Below are positions 35,185 to 48,395 of a DNA stretch of 64,000 nucleotides, one piece after another. Every line of letters begins with the position of its first letter. The stretch's first letter is position 1. The notes beneath the pieces are model-generated. The model worked only from the letters and a program-made list of their open reading frames with translations. It did not search any database and had not been told where the DNA came from. The position numbers were made by a program, and so were the translations under genes. The stretch comes from Polytrichum commune (lineage: Eukaryota > Streptophyta > Polytrichopsida > Polytrichales > Polytrichaceae): NCBI GenBank assembly GCA_950295325.1, contig OX485804.1, positions 21,824,001 to 21,888,000 of the forward strand. The letters are read 5' to 3'.

Positions 35185-37575
35185 TCATGGGGCTTCAATT
35201 TGCTGTTTTCCAAGATTTGTTATCATGTTGGGGCTTTCGCTCAGGATATCGTCAACAATTTTGTGCAGCACTATCGCCCTCCCCACTGACCCTGCAATGC
35301 TTGGGATCAGTCCGTCAACAGTTATGATCGGAGTCTTATCCTCACATTGTTGGGTGAAGTAGACGATCCTCGCCAGCATGGTGGCCTGCTCCTTCTTCAG
35401 TTCTCTGTTCTCTGTCTCGAGCTCCTGCACCCTCTTGCCTAGATCCATCTCGCCACTATTCCTCTCCCTCTCTAACTGTGCATTTCTGAAATTCCCCCAA
35501 GGCAAAACATGGTGATCAATGAACTCTGCTTCGGATCAGAATAGAATCATTACAAACCTAATATACATACACTTTGTTATGATGTATAAAAATAATATGC
35601 TTCAGCATACATACCTTTGAGCAAGATGATTCAGAAGGATAAAAGTCTTCTTTATCTCCTCACCAATTTCGTCAAACTGTTCCTTCACGCTGTCTGAATT
35701 GAGCTCATCCAAACACATCTGCAATCTGGTACACATCGCCATAATTTTTCAGAACTCGTTACCTTTCAGAACATCACGAGGCATGAAGAACCACCACATG
35801 ATTCTACTGAAGCGTCAATGTAAGGTATACGGGTGTTATTAGATTACTTTCTTAATGGGACATTAGATTGGTATGTGGTTAGGTGAGATCATCGAACGAA
35901 TATCATAAAGAAACATGTTTAAAAGAGATTGGGCTACGTCTTCAAATTTTACTAACTACTCCACACTAGTGAACACAATTGGGAGGACCTAAGTATTCAT
36001 TTAAAGAATCAACAAAATTGCAGTTTCGATAAAGTTACCTCTTATACCTAAATCATAGGAGGTCCGATTTTTCATCCCTTTTTTTAAGGATGCTTCATCA
36101 TAGATTTGCTAAAGCAACACAAGTTTCAATAGCAAGTTTCATACACAGCTTATGTAAATCTAATCGGTAGAAGTTGGAGAACATGAAAAACGAACCGAAT
36201 GACACCCACATACCTTAGGTAGAATTAACGATTGAACAAAGCAGGATTTTCCTTGATGCGGTGAGCATGTCAGGAGTTATGTCTTGAAGTTCTTTCATCA
36301 TTAAGTTTGACCACTTAATTAAATACAGTTCTTAAATTGAAAAGTTCTCTTCTGCACAATTGTTTTAGGCAGAGATAATTTAACCTCCTCCGGAGATTTA
36401 TGTTGACGCTGAGTAACCGGCGCTCATTTGCTAGGTGCTCTCTGAACATGCTCTGCAGGGCTCGCACTTGGCGTCGCAAATTCGCCGCAGATGAGGTTGC
36501 AGGAGGTGCCAGGAGCCTTTCCACCCGAAGGTTCGGATCTAGAGGTGATGCTGTAGGATGTGTCAATAATGCATGTAGGCCACCGGTTTTGAGACAGGAG
36601 GCTAATATGGGAGCTGCAACAGCCGCCTCGCTCAAACCGCCATGATCGATAACCCTAGCCGTTGTATGAGAATTTTGAAGGTCGTATGGGAAGTGATGAT
36701 CAAGGGAGGACTGGGTGTCTGAGAGGTCGAGCTCCGTGAGTATAGATTCAATTTCAAGCTGATCTGAATTCAGGTGATGTTTCGTGTCAGTGTTCTCACT
36801 CGATTCGGAGCCACATGTGGACCAGCTGCAGGCAAAGTCATTAGAGAAGCACACACGCATCGCAGCTGCCAACAAGCGTCACGGAACTCGCATTAGTGTA
36901 TTGCATTTGGTTGCTGATCAAACTCGAAACAACTTCTTCAAAACTTTGGTTCTTGCAGCAATCCTTATCTGAATTCAAACAGCAGAATTTATATTTTGTG
37001 ATAATTACGGATTTGTAGTACTCCATGGTTGCTGAAACTCAACAATTTCTTCAGACTCTTGCAAATTCTTGCAGCGATCTCTATTTAAATTCAAACAACA
37101 TGATGTTGTGTGAATCACGGAATTCGCATTATTTGCCCATGGTTGCTGAAACTCAAAACGATTTCTTTGACCTCTCGTTCTTGCGCCAATCTTTAGGTAT
37201 ATGAATTCAAGCAACATCATTAATCTGTGATATCACGTTACATGATCATGTAATAATTTTATCACTGACTAATTGACCTACAGAAGTGCTCATTATACTC
37301 ATACTCTGCCGAGCTGAGCGAATACAGTCCTCTGTGCAGCCTGAGTAGGAGGGTTCTCCTTCGTCAGGAACAGTATGTGTGGAGCGATCGTTCGAATCTG
37401 TGGTGACGATGTCACCATCTGCAACAGATTTCTTTTCTTCAGGTTTGTTGGCTTGGCAGGCTGCATTCATGGTAGGCGTTTTGGGTCTTTCTGCTACTTC
37501 TCGTAAAACGCAATCTCCGTGATCTGACTTCTCTGTGCCTGCTGCCGTGCCCATGGTCGTGAAGATCTTACACAT
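35185..37575 (-). CDS. Unrecognised coiled-coil protein, four exons
   Basis: Minus-strand exons 37575-37305, 36865-36385, 35725-35615 and 35485-35185 join with consistent phases (1, 2, 2) and GT-AG borders to give 387 residues. The N-terminal 200 residues are polar and probably disordered, with Ser/Thr/Asp-rich stretches such as SGCTEDCIRSARQ. From about residue 205 to 330 a heptad-like pattern runs across three junctions (LRRQVRALQSMF, LNHLAQRNAQLE, VQELETENRELKKEQ). A short, possibly folded tail follows (LIPSIAGSVGRAIVLHKIVDDIL). There is no basic DNA-binding region, so it is not a bZIP factor. I recognise no family. Splice continuity of the coiled coil is the main support. The first intron contains a tandem repeat. 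Confidence 0.7.
36883..37240 (-). repeat. Three diverged tandem copies of about 115 bp in intron 1
   Basis: Read on the plus strand, each unit contains CATGGTTGCTGAAACTCAA (or the variant TTTGGTTGCTGATCAAACTC), then TTCTTGC and GAATTCAAACA (or variants), then a TGTGA(A)TCACGG-like end. It lies in the first intron of the coiled-coil gene, so cryptic splice sites may be repeated with it. Confidence 0.7.
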
Positions 37576-37579
37576 GAAG

Positions 37580-40500
37580 AATTCACAAAACTTCTTCGAT
37601 CTGGCTTCTACGTGCCAGGGCTTTCAAGCATGATTTTAAAGTGCCAGCGGTTCTCCACGGTGCACAATCTTTGTTCGCCTAATCCTAAGAAGATGCACAA
37701 ATTTACAAACCACTCAAATGAGGAAGCTGGAGGAGAAGAAGTGGTCGAAGAGTTGCTGAGGGAGACAGACAGGCTGAAGTGGTCGGTTGAAAGTAAGTTC
37801 CGAATTTTCGGAGAAACGGTTCAGCGCCGTAAACACCTTTTCCTGCCCCTTCGCAAGCTCACCATAAAATTTCGAAGGAACGGCAGCAGATGTTGGAATT
37901 TCAGTGCCGTTGCATGATTGCAACAGCTGTGGTTGCAGCTCACAAGAACAACTACACTAGCGTTCGACCACGAGACTGAATACTTCACCGACATGTTAAA
38001 AGATGGTACGTCAGGGAAGTGAAGATTTTTTTTTCAAGGGCGGTTCATATCAAAGCATGCGAACCACAAACCGTCTGATAATTCTGTCATTTGTTGCGAG
38101 TAAGGATCAAGGATTGTATCAGATCAGCTCCAAAACTCTACAGGACTTATAATTTTGAACCTGATTTGCTTCCCATACTAGTTGGTGCTCGTCTGGAACA
38201 GACAGACATGAAAAAAGACAATGTGGAGACATAACAGACGTTGTCGTGGAATTCAACAAAATAAGTTTCTATCTAGTGCTTAGAAATTGACCTGTGTTTG
38301 TTACTCCCAGTCCCCTTCTAAAGGCAAGTTCTGGAGTGGGACATGCATCAACACATCAGATAATAGGTAACAAACATCAATCGAAATACTATAATTTCCT
38401 CAAATATATATAAGATATTCACTTGTCACACTATTGAGCATGCTATGCCCTGATGGGAGGTAGGCTGCATTGCAGTGGCAATAGAGAAACAGTTTGAAGT
38501 AATAAGGGTGATGCAATATGCTAAGCCACCATGCCCCAAAACAACACAGATCTTGTCATCCCATCACCAATACTTCAACTCAAGACAATCCACTGTCCAG
38601 GATACAAATACACAAGCATTTTATACTCACCACAATGTACCCTCCAATCCACAATGCACAACAAACCATGAATTTGAGATAGGAAGATTTGACCCTTGAA
38701 ACATACTAAAACTACCTATGGAAACTCGATCATTCTGTACACAAAATTGTTATCCAAGAGAACATGTTTTGAGATAAAGTTGTGCCATTCCACATTACAA
38801 GCTTCAGCAAGCTCAAGTAAACAATAACTAGACTTTCGATAAATCACATTCTGTACCACTAGGAGTATACAAAAGTGTTCTCAGAGCATTTTCGTTGCAT
38901 TTGGGTTCCTGCATAAACAACAGCTTTCTGTCACCATCCACACCTCACCCTTGACAGCTTCATCTGCTATGAAGTCACTTTGATGCATGTTTGGTCTACA
39001 GAACCTGCTGTTAGTATTTCACAAACAAGACAGGAGGTCCGGTTTTTTCAACCTTTCATCCAACAGATGATATTTTGACCAAGAACAGCAAATAAGGGAC
39101 AAAAGCCCATGTCAGTGGCCTTTGTATCCAGTGTATGGACCTTCGCTGACAAACCTGTACCAAAGCAGCTGTCCACATGCCGTGAGACTGGAGCAACAGC
39201 ACAACGAATACCTGTAGTTTAAAGATGTACAAGTTTACCACTGGTACAGAAATACCTTACAAATGACCTCACACATCAGAGATGATGGCTTCAGGTTGAC
39301 AACCGCCAGAAAATTGGAGGCAGCAGCTCTTCTCGAGTGAAAAGAAGAATGCACAAGTCAGTCAGACAGGTATGTGCAAGCAGTGCAGTTGATACCTTCC
39401 ATGAGCAAGTTGTACAGCACACCCACCATGATATCTGCTTAGACTGCTAGCACCTGCGCCCTAGTTGAGAAAGAAAGAGTGGTATATTGAGCTGCCAGCA
39501 CACATGCCACAACAAGAAGGATGGCAGCAGCAACGAGGATCAACTGAAACTGCAAATTCTGCGCCCCGACAAATTTCGACAAACAACCAGCAGCAGGCAG
39601 CTCAGCCGGCCCCAAAGTCAGCAGCCAGCAACCACCACAGCTCAGCTACCACACCGAGGACATGGTGTATTCCCACGACCCCACTCAACACTACCACAAT
39701 ACCCAGAGTTTGAACAATCCGTACCCCGTCAGACCATGTACCAAAATCTGCTTATACTGCTTTTAAAGTACTCTTGTCATACACGTTGATGTGATCTTCA
39801 AAATCTTGTCTCCTACAATTTGTAAAAGCAGTGAAGGGAGAACAGCATAAGCTGGTACTAATGTTGGATGCGGTTTTAAAGCTCCTCTAAGATGAAAAGG
39901 TGTCTCAAGTCCCCATACTATGGACAGCAGTGTCTTAGTAACCCCACTCCACTCCACTCCACTCCGCTCCGCTCATCATAGTACTATCATAACACCATAT
40001 CCACTACAATATTACTGCCGCATGCCACAAGAAAAAGTCAACCAGGTCAACAAACTAACCAGCCAAACACATCCACAACGGCGTAACTTAAAGTTGCTAT
40101 TTCCCCTCACAGTTCAGCACTTTCCAAAACCTCCACTGTCCACCCATCACCATTTCCGGCCACTCCTTCAGTAACCCAAATGCTTGACCTTCACTGTATG
40201 CCAGGTGGGTCTGCAATGACACATGCTAACATATGTCATGACAGTGGACAAGTTCTTGCAATCAACTTGACAAACTAATCCCTGACAGTAACATACTGTT
40301 TCCATAACTGTGTCACAAAGATGAAAAGCACATCCATGCCCTCTAATAGTACTCTTCAGAACATGTTAGCCATATATTATCAAATTAGCCCCACCGCAGT
40401 TGCCTTGATATTACAAGGTTAAACTACTTGAGGTTAAATTTTTAAAATCAACTGTAAAAATAAAACAGAATAATTCCTCAAACTGCTAATACACCTAACA
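37580..40500. other. Intergenic interval between coiled-coil gene and SC35
   Basis: No gene supported. Part is promoter of the coiled-coil gene and part is the 3' flank of SC35. A (CACTC)n run lies at about 39943-39970. Gln/Pro-rich frames around 39465-39790 look like low-complexity chance frames. Confidence 0.5.
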
Positions 40501-40553
40501 AATACGAAATACCATAATCATGGAGCCATTGTGAATGCCCACCCACCTCTAGC

Positions 40554-43500
40554 TCAAGGTCCATCAGAATGGACTGGAGAAGGACTGCGGGCCTGGTCAG
40601 GAGTTGAACTACGTCGAGGATGCTCTGGAGAAATGCTACGCTGAGGTGGTGAATGGCTCCTGGCTCCAGGTGAACTTGAAATTTGGCGCCGAGGAGGCGA
40701 TGATTTTTCTTCTGGAGATTCACTATCCCTGATTACACAAACACCTCTTTGAGAACAAATCCATAAAAGATACCTTTTTTATTTAAAATTCACTAGATCC
40801 AGACATGCAAGGACTTGAGTTGGCCTTTAAAAGTCAGTCCATTTGAGGGGGATGATCTCTCCTGAATGCAAAGAGCATATTTACAAAAAACAATAACCTT
40901 CTCAGGAAATTAGTTATACGCTACGTCTACACCTTTGATCAGAATACTTTGGCTACCTGACTGGATCCAAAGGAGATGAATCTCCATTTCTTGCAACCAC
41001 TTCCTTCATTGGCTCTTCAGAGTCTAACCGCTTTGTTGGACTGCGACTCATGCTTCGGCTGGGGCTGTGACTCACGCTACGTTTTCTTGGAGGGCTGGCA
41101 CTTTGCTTCCTTCGAGGGCTGTGTCCTCTACTTGGACTGCAAGATATAAACACAAGTTCGTTCAGGAAGAATGAATATGTACTAATTACTAAAATTCTAT
41201 GGTAAAATATCTATCATAAATGCAAATATCTTCTCTTTGTGTGCAAACCAAAAGTGTCTGAAATTTCTTATACTGACCTCACAATGACTACCAGAGCTAC
41301 ATGCTAGACCTTGATAGAAATGCAAAAAAACTGCATCATGGCACATCCTGTGCCTTAAGGTATTGTGCCAGTACCTGCGGCTTGTGTGAGGGGAAGTTTT
41401 AGGTCTATCAGATACACTGCGAGATGAGCGCTTTACATCTCCACTTGTACGGCCACGACTTCTGCTTCGACTGCGACTGACACTGCGAGAGGGACTCCGG
41501 CGTCTTGAACTACGACCCCGTTCTCTCTCCCGATCTCCTCCACCTCGGCCTCTCTCGTCACGGTACCTTTCACGCTCATAACGGTCACGACTTCGACTGC
41601 GCCGACGTGTGTCACGTGGATAACGTTCATCCTCCCTGGTGTGCCTTCTATCTCGGCTGCAAAACAGACAAAGCAAAATTTCTTTGTTGAAAATCTGAAC
41701 AGACAAAAAAATACAGAGCAGTGATGATGCAAGATGAATAGAACAGACATCAAAAGCTTGTATAGGTTGTTGCTTCATGAAGTGCAAGTAATTTCAAGCA
41801 TCCATAAAACTCAGAGGAATGATATAGAAGAAGGTATGAGCTTCATCAACACTGCTAGAGAAAAGCCAGAAGTGAAGCTAGCAATACCTTGGGCGCCTTG
41901 GGCTTCGACTTCTGGACCTGCTGACTTTCTTCACAGTGGTTTCTGTGATTCTTCCTCTTTGACTGCAGCACATCAGGAAAGAAGGAATTGCCAGGTGTCA
42001 AGAAATATTTGTCAGAAAATGTTAGCTGCCTACCTTCCAGAATGTTATGTAGTAAATTAAACTGTTTATCATACCATTTGACATATCCATAAAACCAACA
42101 GATCCTGGAGGAAAAAACATCTCAAACACGCACAGAACATTAACAGCTTCTAAGAAGCCCAAATCCACTGCTCAACCAGGCATCCTGACTTTAAACATGT
42201 TTGTGCACCTATGATTAAACCCTCCAAGATCTGTGCAGCAGCATGCCAAGCATCCGACAGCTAGTCTGATATCCTTGGAGGGAATCAGGAACCATATAGC
42301 GTGCAGTTGGGTACTATGTAGAAGCTAGCAGGTTCTAAAACAAAAACTAGATGATTTGAGAAATCTCCTGCAAATAAATTGTGTATAGAGACAAAAACTA
42401 CTGATTCTAAAGAACCTAGCATGTACATCCTACAGCAGAACCACATGTGCACAACTGTAGCCAAGTTAGAGCCAAGAACTAATCAAGTAGTCTTCTAGAA
42501 TATAAATGCTGTAGAATGACATTGCCCTGCCCCCATGGACATCCCCTAGACATGACAATCTCCTTCTCATGCAAAGGTTGCATGAGATTTGGGAGCTTGA
42601 GATTGAAGACCCTACAGAAGGGTATCATCACAGCTGCCCAAAATAACACAGCTAATAAGTAGCTGAAGACTCACATTGGCTCATCATTGCGACCATACTT
42701 CGCACTCTGCACGACGATGTGTCTTCCATCAACTGCCCTGCCTGCATCAAAGCGACATGAATGACGGAGGAATTAGGTGACCGCTATTAACTTACATGGT
42801 TTCCATCTCCCGACCATACTTCGCATACTGAACCACCATGTCTCGCCCATCAACATTCCTGCCTGCATCGCGGCAAATCAGATGTAACAATACTTAGCAG
42901 TGGCTTATATATTGTAGATCTAATTAAAGTATGGGAAACCCACGTCATCGACTTAGACTCAGATTACAAGCTTACACCCAAGCTGAAAGAGCCACTAGTC
43001 ACCAAAATCGGTTTCCAACTAAGACAGACACAATAAACAGTGGCCAAGATTCAAAAGGACAGATGGTCCACCATCCAAGCGCTCTATGGCCTTCTGTGCC
43101 TCGTCAGCATACTTGTATCGAACAAATGCAAATCCTCGAGATTCTCCGGTCCTGGAAAGATGACCCACCATTGAAAAGCAAGCAAGTCATCAGCAGACCA
43201 CTTCGAAAGCCCAAAAATTCCATTGTTAGTCTGTAGCTTCTGAAGAATCCAGAATTTATAATGTCCATCTGTTTGCATAATGGAGGGACCTCACAGGTAA
43301 TAAAATGCAAGATAAATGAAGCTAGCAATACCTTCGATCTCTTGGAATAAATATGTCCACCACCTTCCCATATCGATCAAACAAAGGGTAAAGATCATCT
43401 GCACTTGTACCTGTTCAAGAAACAAAGGAAGCACATTACAAATAGACCACTTTTCATGGGCATGAAGGCACCAATCTCATTAACCTCACGAAACCCATAA

Positions 43501-44843
43501 AACAGGAACAAATAAGATGTTTTGCCCTGAACTGTGTGTTCAAGACCAGGGTGTCAATGCCTTAAAAGTGATCCCTTTCAGAATTTCCTATTTGAATGTG
43601 AATGTGCAGATCAGTAAAATGTGGCCAAGAGAACAAAACTTGCTGGAGTTGTTTCACATCCTCCTTAGCATGTTCAGTAACTTATTCCTGATGGTGGTTT
43701 ACATTTTAGCTTTCGCATATCAGCTAAAGCATGCACTTCATAGTCAAGGAAGACATTTATTTGGCAGCCTTCTTCAAACACAGGATGGAGGCATATTGAA
43801 CCATTAGAAACATAGGCTTTAGTGACTGATGTACAGGACCCACAGTATATCAAACTAGTGGCATCAAAAACTCGAACCAATCCTTACAGTCCTAAAAGGG
43901 TGAAATCACTTCTTCACTTCATTTCCTGACAATTCTAGGGGTAGAACATTGTTCCTTGCCGCATCAAGAATAATACAAAGATGCCATGTTGAACACAGAT
44001 GATTCCAACATTATATCAATTTCTCCATCATTTATGGATAAAACAGATACCCATGATTCATGTTAAATGAACAAGGTGCTCACAATATATTCCCAACACC
44101 ATCTTCTGATGCACTTCACTTTGCACGCATATCCTAAAGACATACTGGAACAAATAATTAAGTGAAGGCCCAATAATGATACATTAGAGCACCATAGCAG
44201 ATTGCTAGAATTATCCCCAAAAGATGGAGACAAATGAGCACACTGTACCATTTAGCCAGTGCACAGACTAAGTCATACCATTGACTACAAACAGACGAGC
44301 TACAACCTTGCAGGTTCTTGGAACAAGTATCGCGCAGGCCATCAACCACACTTTCCCGTCTAGAGCCTGTTCTCGATGCCCTCCCTTATACCCACTCACT
44401 GAAGATAATTAAATTCATCAAAAGAACAAAACAACAAACCCCACACATCCACATTCCTCATGCAACCGTGCCAACAAAACTAGGACGGGAGGAAAAACCG
44501 GTGAAACGAACCCTACCACCAATCTACACAACACCAGGAACTTCCCTGAATGGCTCCTACATGAAACCCGACAACGCCAACGCCCAAAACTACATTTGTC
44601 CCAAACCACAACTAAGAATGACCTCCAAACCATCGACCTCCACACACTTGTCAAGAATAGGGCACCAAGCCACACAAACCCCAGCAAGCCAGCAAACCCC
44701 AGACACAAAGCAACAGTAAAACACATGCATTATAGCAAGCGGCAGGAGAAGGGAACAGGAGACATACGGAAAGTAATGTTGAGCACAAGCAGGGAGTATG
44801 TGTCCCTGATGTCTGGAGGTCCGGCTCTGCCGAAGTGCGACAT
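40554..44843 (-). CDS. SC35: Serine/arginine-rich splicing factor SC35
   Basis: Eight coding exons on the minus strand: 44843-44768, 43410-43332, 43151-43072, one of 42862-42796 or 42741-42675, 41962-41888, 41656-41375, 41136-40957 and 40728-40554. All phases agree, giving 337 residues. The protein starts MSHFGRAGPPDI, as plant SC35 proteins do. It has one RNA-recognition motif (about 15-96) with RNP2 LLVLNI (18-23) and RNP1 RGFAFVRY (57-64), then a long RS domain (SRSRSRSRGR, SPSRSMSRSP). SC35 acts in the nucleus, binding exonic enhancers and recruiting spliceosome components. The C-terminus (from about 230) is longer and more Pro-rich than I recall for Arabidopsis SC35. Exon 4 exists in two versions that replace each other. 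The first coding intron is about 1.36 kb, by far the longest. Confidence 0.93.
42675..42741 (-). other. SC35 alternative exon 4B
   Basis: A 67-nt exon with acceptor GATGCAG and donor GTGAGT. It encodes RAVDGRHIVVQSAKYGRNDEP, the last beta strand of the RRM. It has the same length and phases as 4A, from which it is separated by 54 nt, and about 70% of bases match. It replaces 4A's VVQYAKYGREMET ending with VVQSAKYGRNDEP. The N-D-E-P end is closer to the NAEK of Arabidopsis SC35. Confidence 0.8.
42796..42862 (-). other. SC35 alternative exon 4A
   Basis: A 67-nt exon with acceptor GATGCAG and donor GTAAGT, upstream of 4B in transcript order. It encodes RNVDGRDMVVQYAKYGREMET. Joining 4A to 4B would read ATG CAG GGC AGT TGA and stop, while skipping both also yields a stop in exon 5. 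Only one of the pair can therefore be used productively. Confidence 0.8.
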
Positions 44844-45200
44844 GGCTGCTGCGTCGCTTAGGGTTTCACGGCGCGGTGCACAAACGGCAGCAAAAACGGC
44901 AGCGCCAGGGCCGAGTGCAAAAGGAGCGTAAGAGCCAGAGGCGGGTCACGTTGGCGGCGAGCGTGGGCAGGCGGGGAGGGAAGGGCTACAATAGGAATTG
45001 GGGTTTGAGGCGTGACGCCATAGCCAGGGGAAAAAGGGCGACGAAGGACTAAGATTTTCCGAGGAAGGCTCCCCCCTCGTCCCCCAGGTCCCCTAACTAC
45101 CCGCCTCCTCTTGGGATCTCGTTCCAGGTCCCTCTCCACGTCTCAATTCCTTTGGGACCTCGATCCAGGTCCTTGCCCACGTCTCAAAGCCTTGAGGGTT
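44844..45200 (-). promoter_or_regulatory. SC35 5' leader and promoter region
   Basis: The stretch upstream of the SC35 start is markedly GC-richer than flanking DNA and has no recognised repeat. It is the expected position of the 5' leader and core promoter. A tandem-like duplication (CGTCTCAA..CC TTTGGGACCT / CGTCTCAAAGCCTTGAGGG) occurs near 45137-45190. The exact start of transcription is not visible. Confidence 0.4.
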
Positions 45201-48200
45201 TGGTTTAATGTTTAACACTCATGGACTTGAGGTGGAAAAGCTCAAAACCAGGAGGAAGAGATGAATAACACCATCGTTTTTGTGGGAAGAGAGAGAGAGA
45301 GAGAGAGCGAGAGAGCATATTCACCAATGCATGGCCATGCTTTTAGGCAAGAAGACATGTAAGGTGGGTGGGATAAAAATAGACATGTTTACCTCTTCAT
45401 CCAATATAGTTCTACAATATTTTTAGAGCACTAAATACATAACCAGTACGAGATGGTTAGAACACAACATTACTCAACATTTCACTTTATCTTGGAATAA
45501 AGTAATATTGTTTTGTGGATCCCTCGAACAAAGTAGTCATATTCAGTTATTATTCATACACACATGCTAACAGTTGAAGATTTGGGAGGAATTGTATTCC
45601 CATCACTATTCCTAGGATGCACTACACATCAACACTATTCATTTGACATGTTATTTATAGTGTTGTTATTCACTGGCAATATTCGCAATATTCATACTAT
45701 CGTTATTCACCATTCATATTTGTGTCAATCTCTTCATGTTATCTAAGTTTCTTCCCATGAAGGTAAAATGGTGGAGGCCCATGTTGTATGTTAAATATAG
45801 ATTCAATTGAACTCAACCATATGCACGAGTAATATTATGAAGTTGAGGATATAGTCATTTTTCTTGTAAATTTTAGAGCTCACAGTAATGTCTTATTCAA
45901 TTTGTAAAGTCAAAACACTTCTTCTTCTTAAACCATCATATAATTCCCTTTGTATCCTATTCCAATCATGTTTATTCCCAATATATTATGTTGAGTACTG
46001 AACCTAGAATAATCAACAAATTTTGAGCATGTAGCCCAATCAATTACAAGCACATGTGTTTTTTTTGGTGTTTGTTCAACCTAGCCATGCATCACTTAAA
46101 TAAAGATCTATTGAGTGAAATCACCGAATTAGGTTCACTGATGTTAAGAGGCTTAGTGCTATATAACCATGAACATGGACTAAAGGGTGATGCCTACTAT
46201 GACACAAAAATAAATATAAAGTGGAATAAACTTCAACCATGTAATATTCAAATTGGTCAAGACTCTATTGAATCTTGCGTAGAAATTAACAACTTCGCAC
46301 TCAAGTGTTGACCCAAGCAACACTCTATTGTATCACTACACACAATACCACACACAAAGCATGACTTTCCACCCATTAAACCTATTGTAGTCCATATGCC
46401 CCCCCCCCTCCTACATTAACCTAGGATTAATGTTGAGAGTTCATATGTTAATTGTTAACTGTTATTATAAGACCTATATAATTCTAATACTCCCACTACC
46501 ATGATATTGGCCAAAAAATAACTTAAAAGCAAGAACTTTCAAGACCACAATATTGGCACTGTTCATGGACATATATCAACCTATGCTACATTAGAAGAAT
46601 GAGAATATAACTTGAAGTGTTTTATGAAACACTTCCTTACATATAATTGGAAGCATGCAATTTTTTGAAGCTTTATGAATTTAAACTTTAAGTGTAACAT
46701 TACCTCTCCATAACAAAGTAGACCCTTCATTTTAACTCTCGTTGTTTATAATTTTTCGTGAGTGACTCTTCCTTTGAGTTATGATATGTGGTTGGAGTTC
46801 ATAGGTGGTCATCAAGCTTGAGGGTGGAGGCAAGTTGGTTGGCTTGCTTGCTTGGTGGTCGTTGATGCTATAAGACTAATCTATATTTGACAAGTTGAAC
46901 CATACATGCCCCAAATATGCCGTGCTTGTGTTCTCTTGAACTAACATTGAAAATATCCACATATATAATCTAGTGACTTGACACTTGAAATGACACGACT
47001 TCAATCACACATTGACACACCTCACTTACCAATAAAAGGGTACTAAGTAATGAAAGTTTTTTTTATCATGATTTTAATTAAGTGATTTTTCACAAAGGAT
47101 TTCACACGTCCTTAATAGCTTGCCAATGAGATATTCATCCCAACGCTTCTTCTTGACAAGATCATTCCCATTCATAACATCCATGAACACTTTCCCATCC
47201 ATTGTATGTAGTTCTCAAAATAATGTGATCCTATGACACATGTCATTGAAGGAACATGTACATGTCTACACCCACTAATGTGTTGACATTTGAAAGTATT
47301 GAATTCAACTTTCAAATTAATAACTCATCGAGTTGTGCTACAATAAACAATTCCACCTCAATACAAAAGCACCGACTTAAGTTGGATTTTTTTTTTTCAT
47401 GAATCTCATGAAATGCCAATGAACTTTTCAAAGATTAAAATCTCAAAGACCGAGGTCACACTTTATTGAATCATCATGGCAGCAATAGTTTCTGGATAAG
47501 ATGTGGGAAAGGTGGATTGCTGCATTCAAATACATTGTAAACATTCGAGAGGCAAAGACATCTTGAGGATCACATTCACATCAACATTATAAGTTACAAT
47601 GGAGAACAATGCATACTTAATTATACCTCAATTTGCCAGTTTTAGTGCAACTACAATAGTTTCATTTGTAGCATTGACAACACATATGCACTTGAGAAAA
47701 GTAGCCACTGTAGACACCTTCACTGATCATACAATCTGCTTTGTTACAAAATTGGATGTTGAAACTCAAGCTCAACTCCGAACATTGGCTCATTTGCATC
47801 CAAAAATGTACACATCTTGCCCTAGTTGGGAAGTAGTTGAATTCAAGGTCATTCGTATCATAAACTCTCACGCCTACTGAAACTTTACAAAGCAAAAGTT
47901 TACAACTAGACTATGTACACATTTGATGATGATGACCAGGAAAAGAACACAAGCTGGCTCAAAAGTTGAATTTCAGCTAGGTCAGTTTTGCAGATAACTA
48001 AGCAAAAATGACATTTCGTTTTGTCCGAATTCTTCCAAATTTCTTCCAAAATGTCGACATGGAAGTGTTGATGACATCAGTGACCCAGAAATACAATATC
48101 TTCGAGAACCCTCAAACCCTTGGTCAGGGAGTACGAATGCATTCAAGACATTTTACAAAAAGCAGTAGTACTCAACTGCGGCAGTGTCATTATAGTTTGT

Positions 48201-48395
48201 GATTTATGTGGGCGTGGCCGCCGCCCATCAAGGGGATCCCGGTTGTGTGTGCAAAACCTGCAATAATTTGTCTTCCTGTCATTCGAGATCCTGAGACCCA
48301 AATCTTTGAAAAATCACCCATGTCTGCGAAACATCACGGCGGTCTTCATAATTCACATTGGTCGTTTTATGCGTGGTCACATTTCCATTGAAAGT
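45201..48395. other. Gene-free interval
   Basis: AT-rich DNA with a (GA)n run at about 45288-45315 and a C-run near 46400. The part from about 47880 probably includes the 3' untranslated region of the BTB gene. A 93-residue frame at 47599-47880 has no recognised domain. Confidence 0.5.

Noticed and set aside
35185-35485. bZIP transcription factor
   Set aside because: The leucine-heptad stretch has no basic DNA-binding region before it in any exon of the gene.
42675-42862. A constitutive pair of consecutive exons
   Set aside because: Joining both gives an immediate stop codon and the 54-nt spacer is too short for a normal plant intron.
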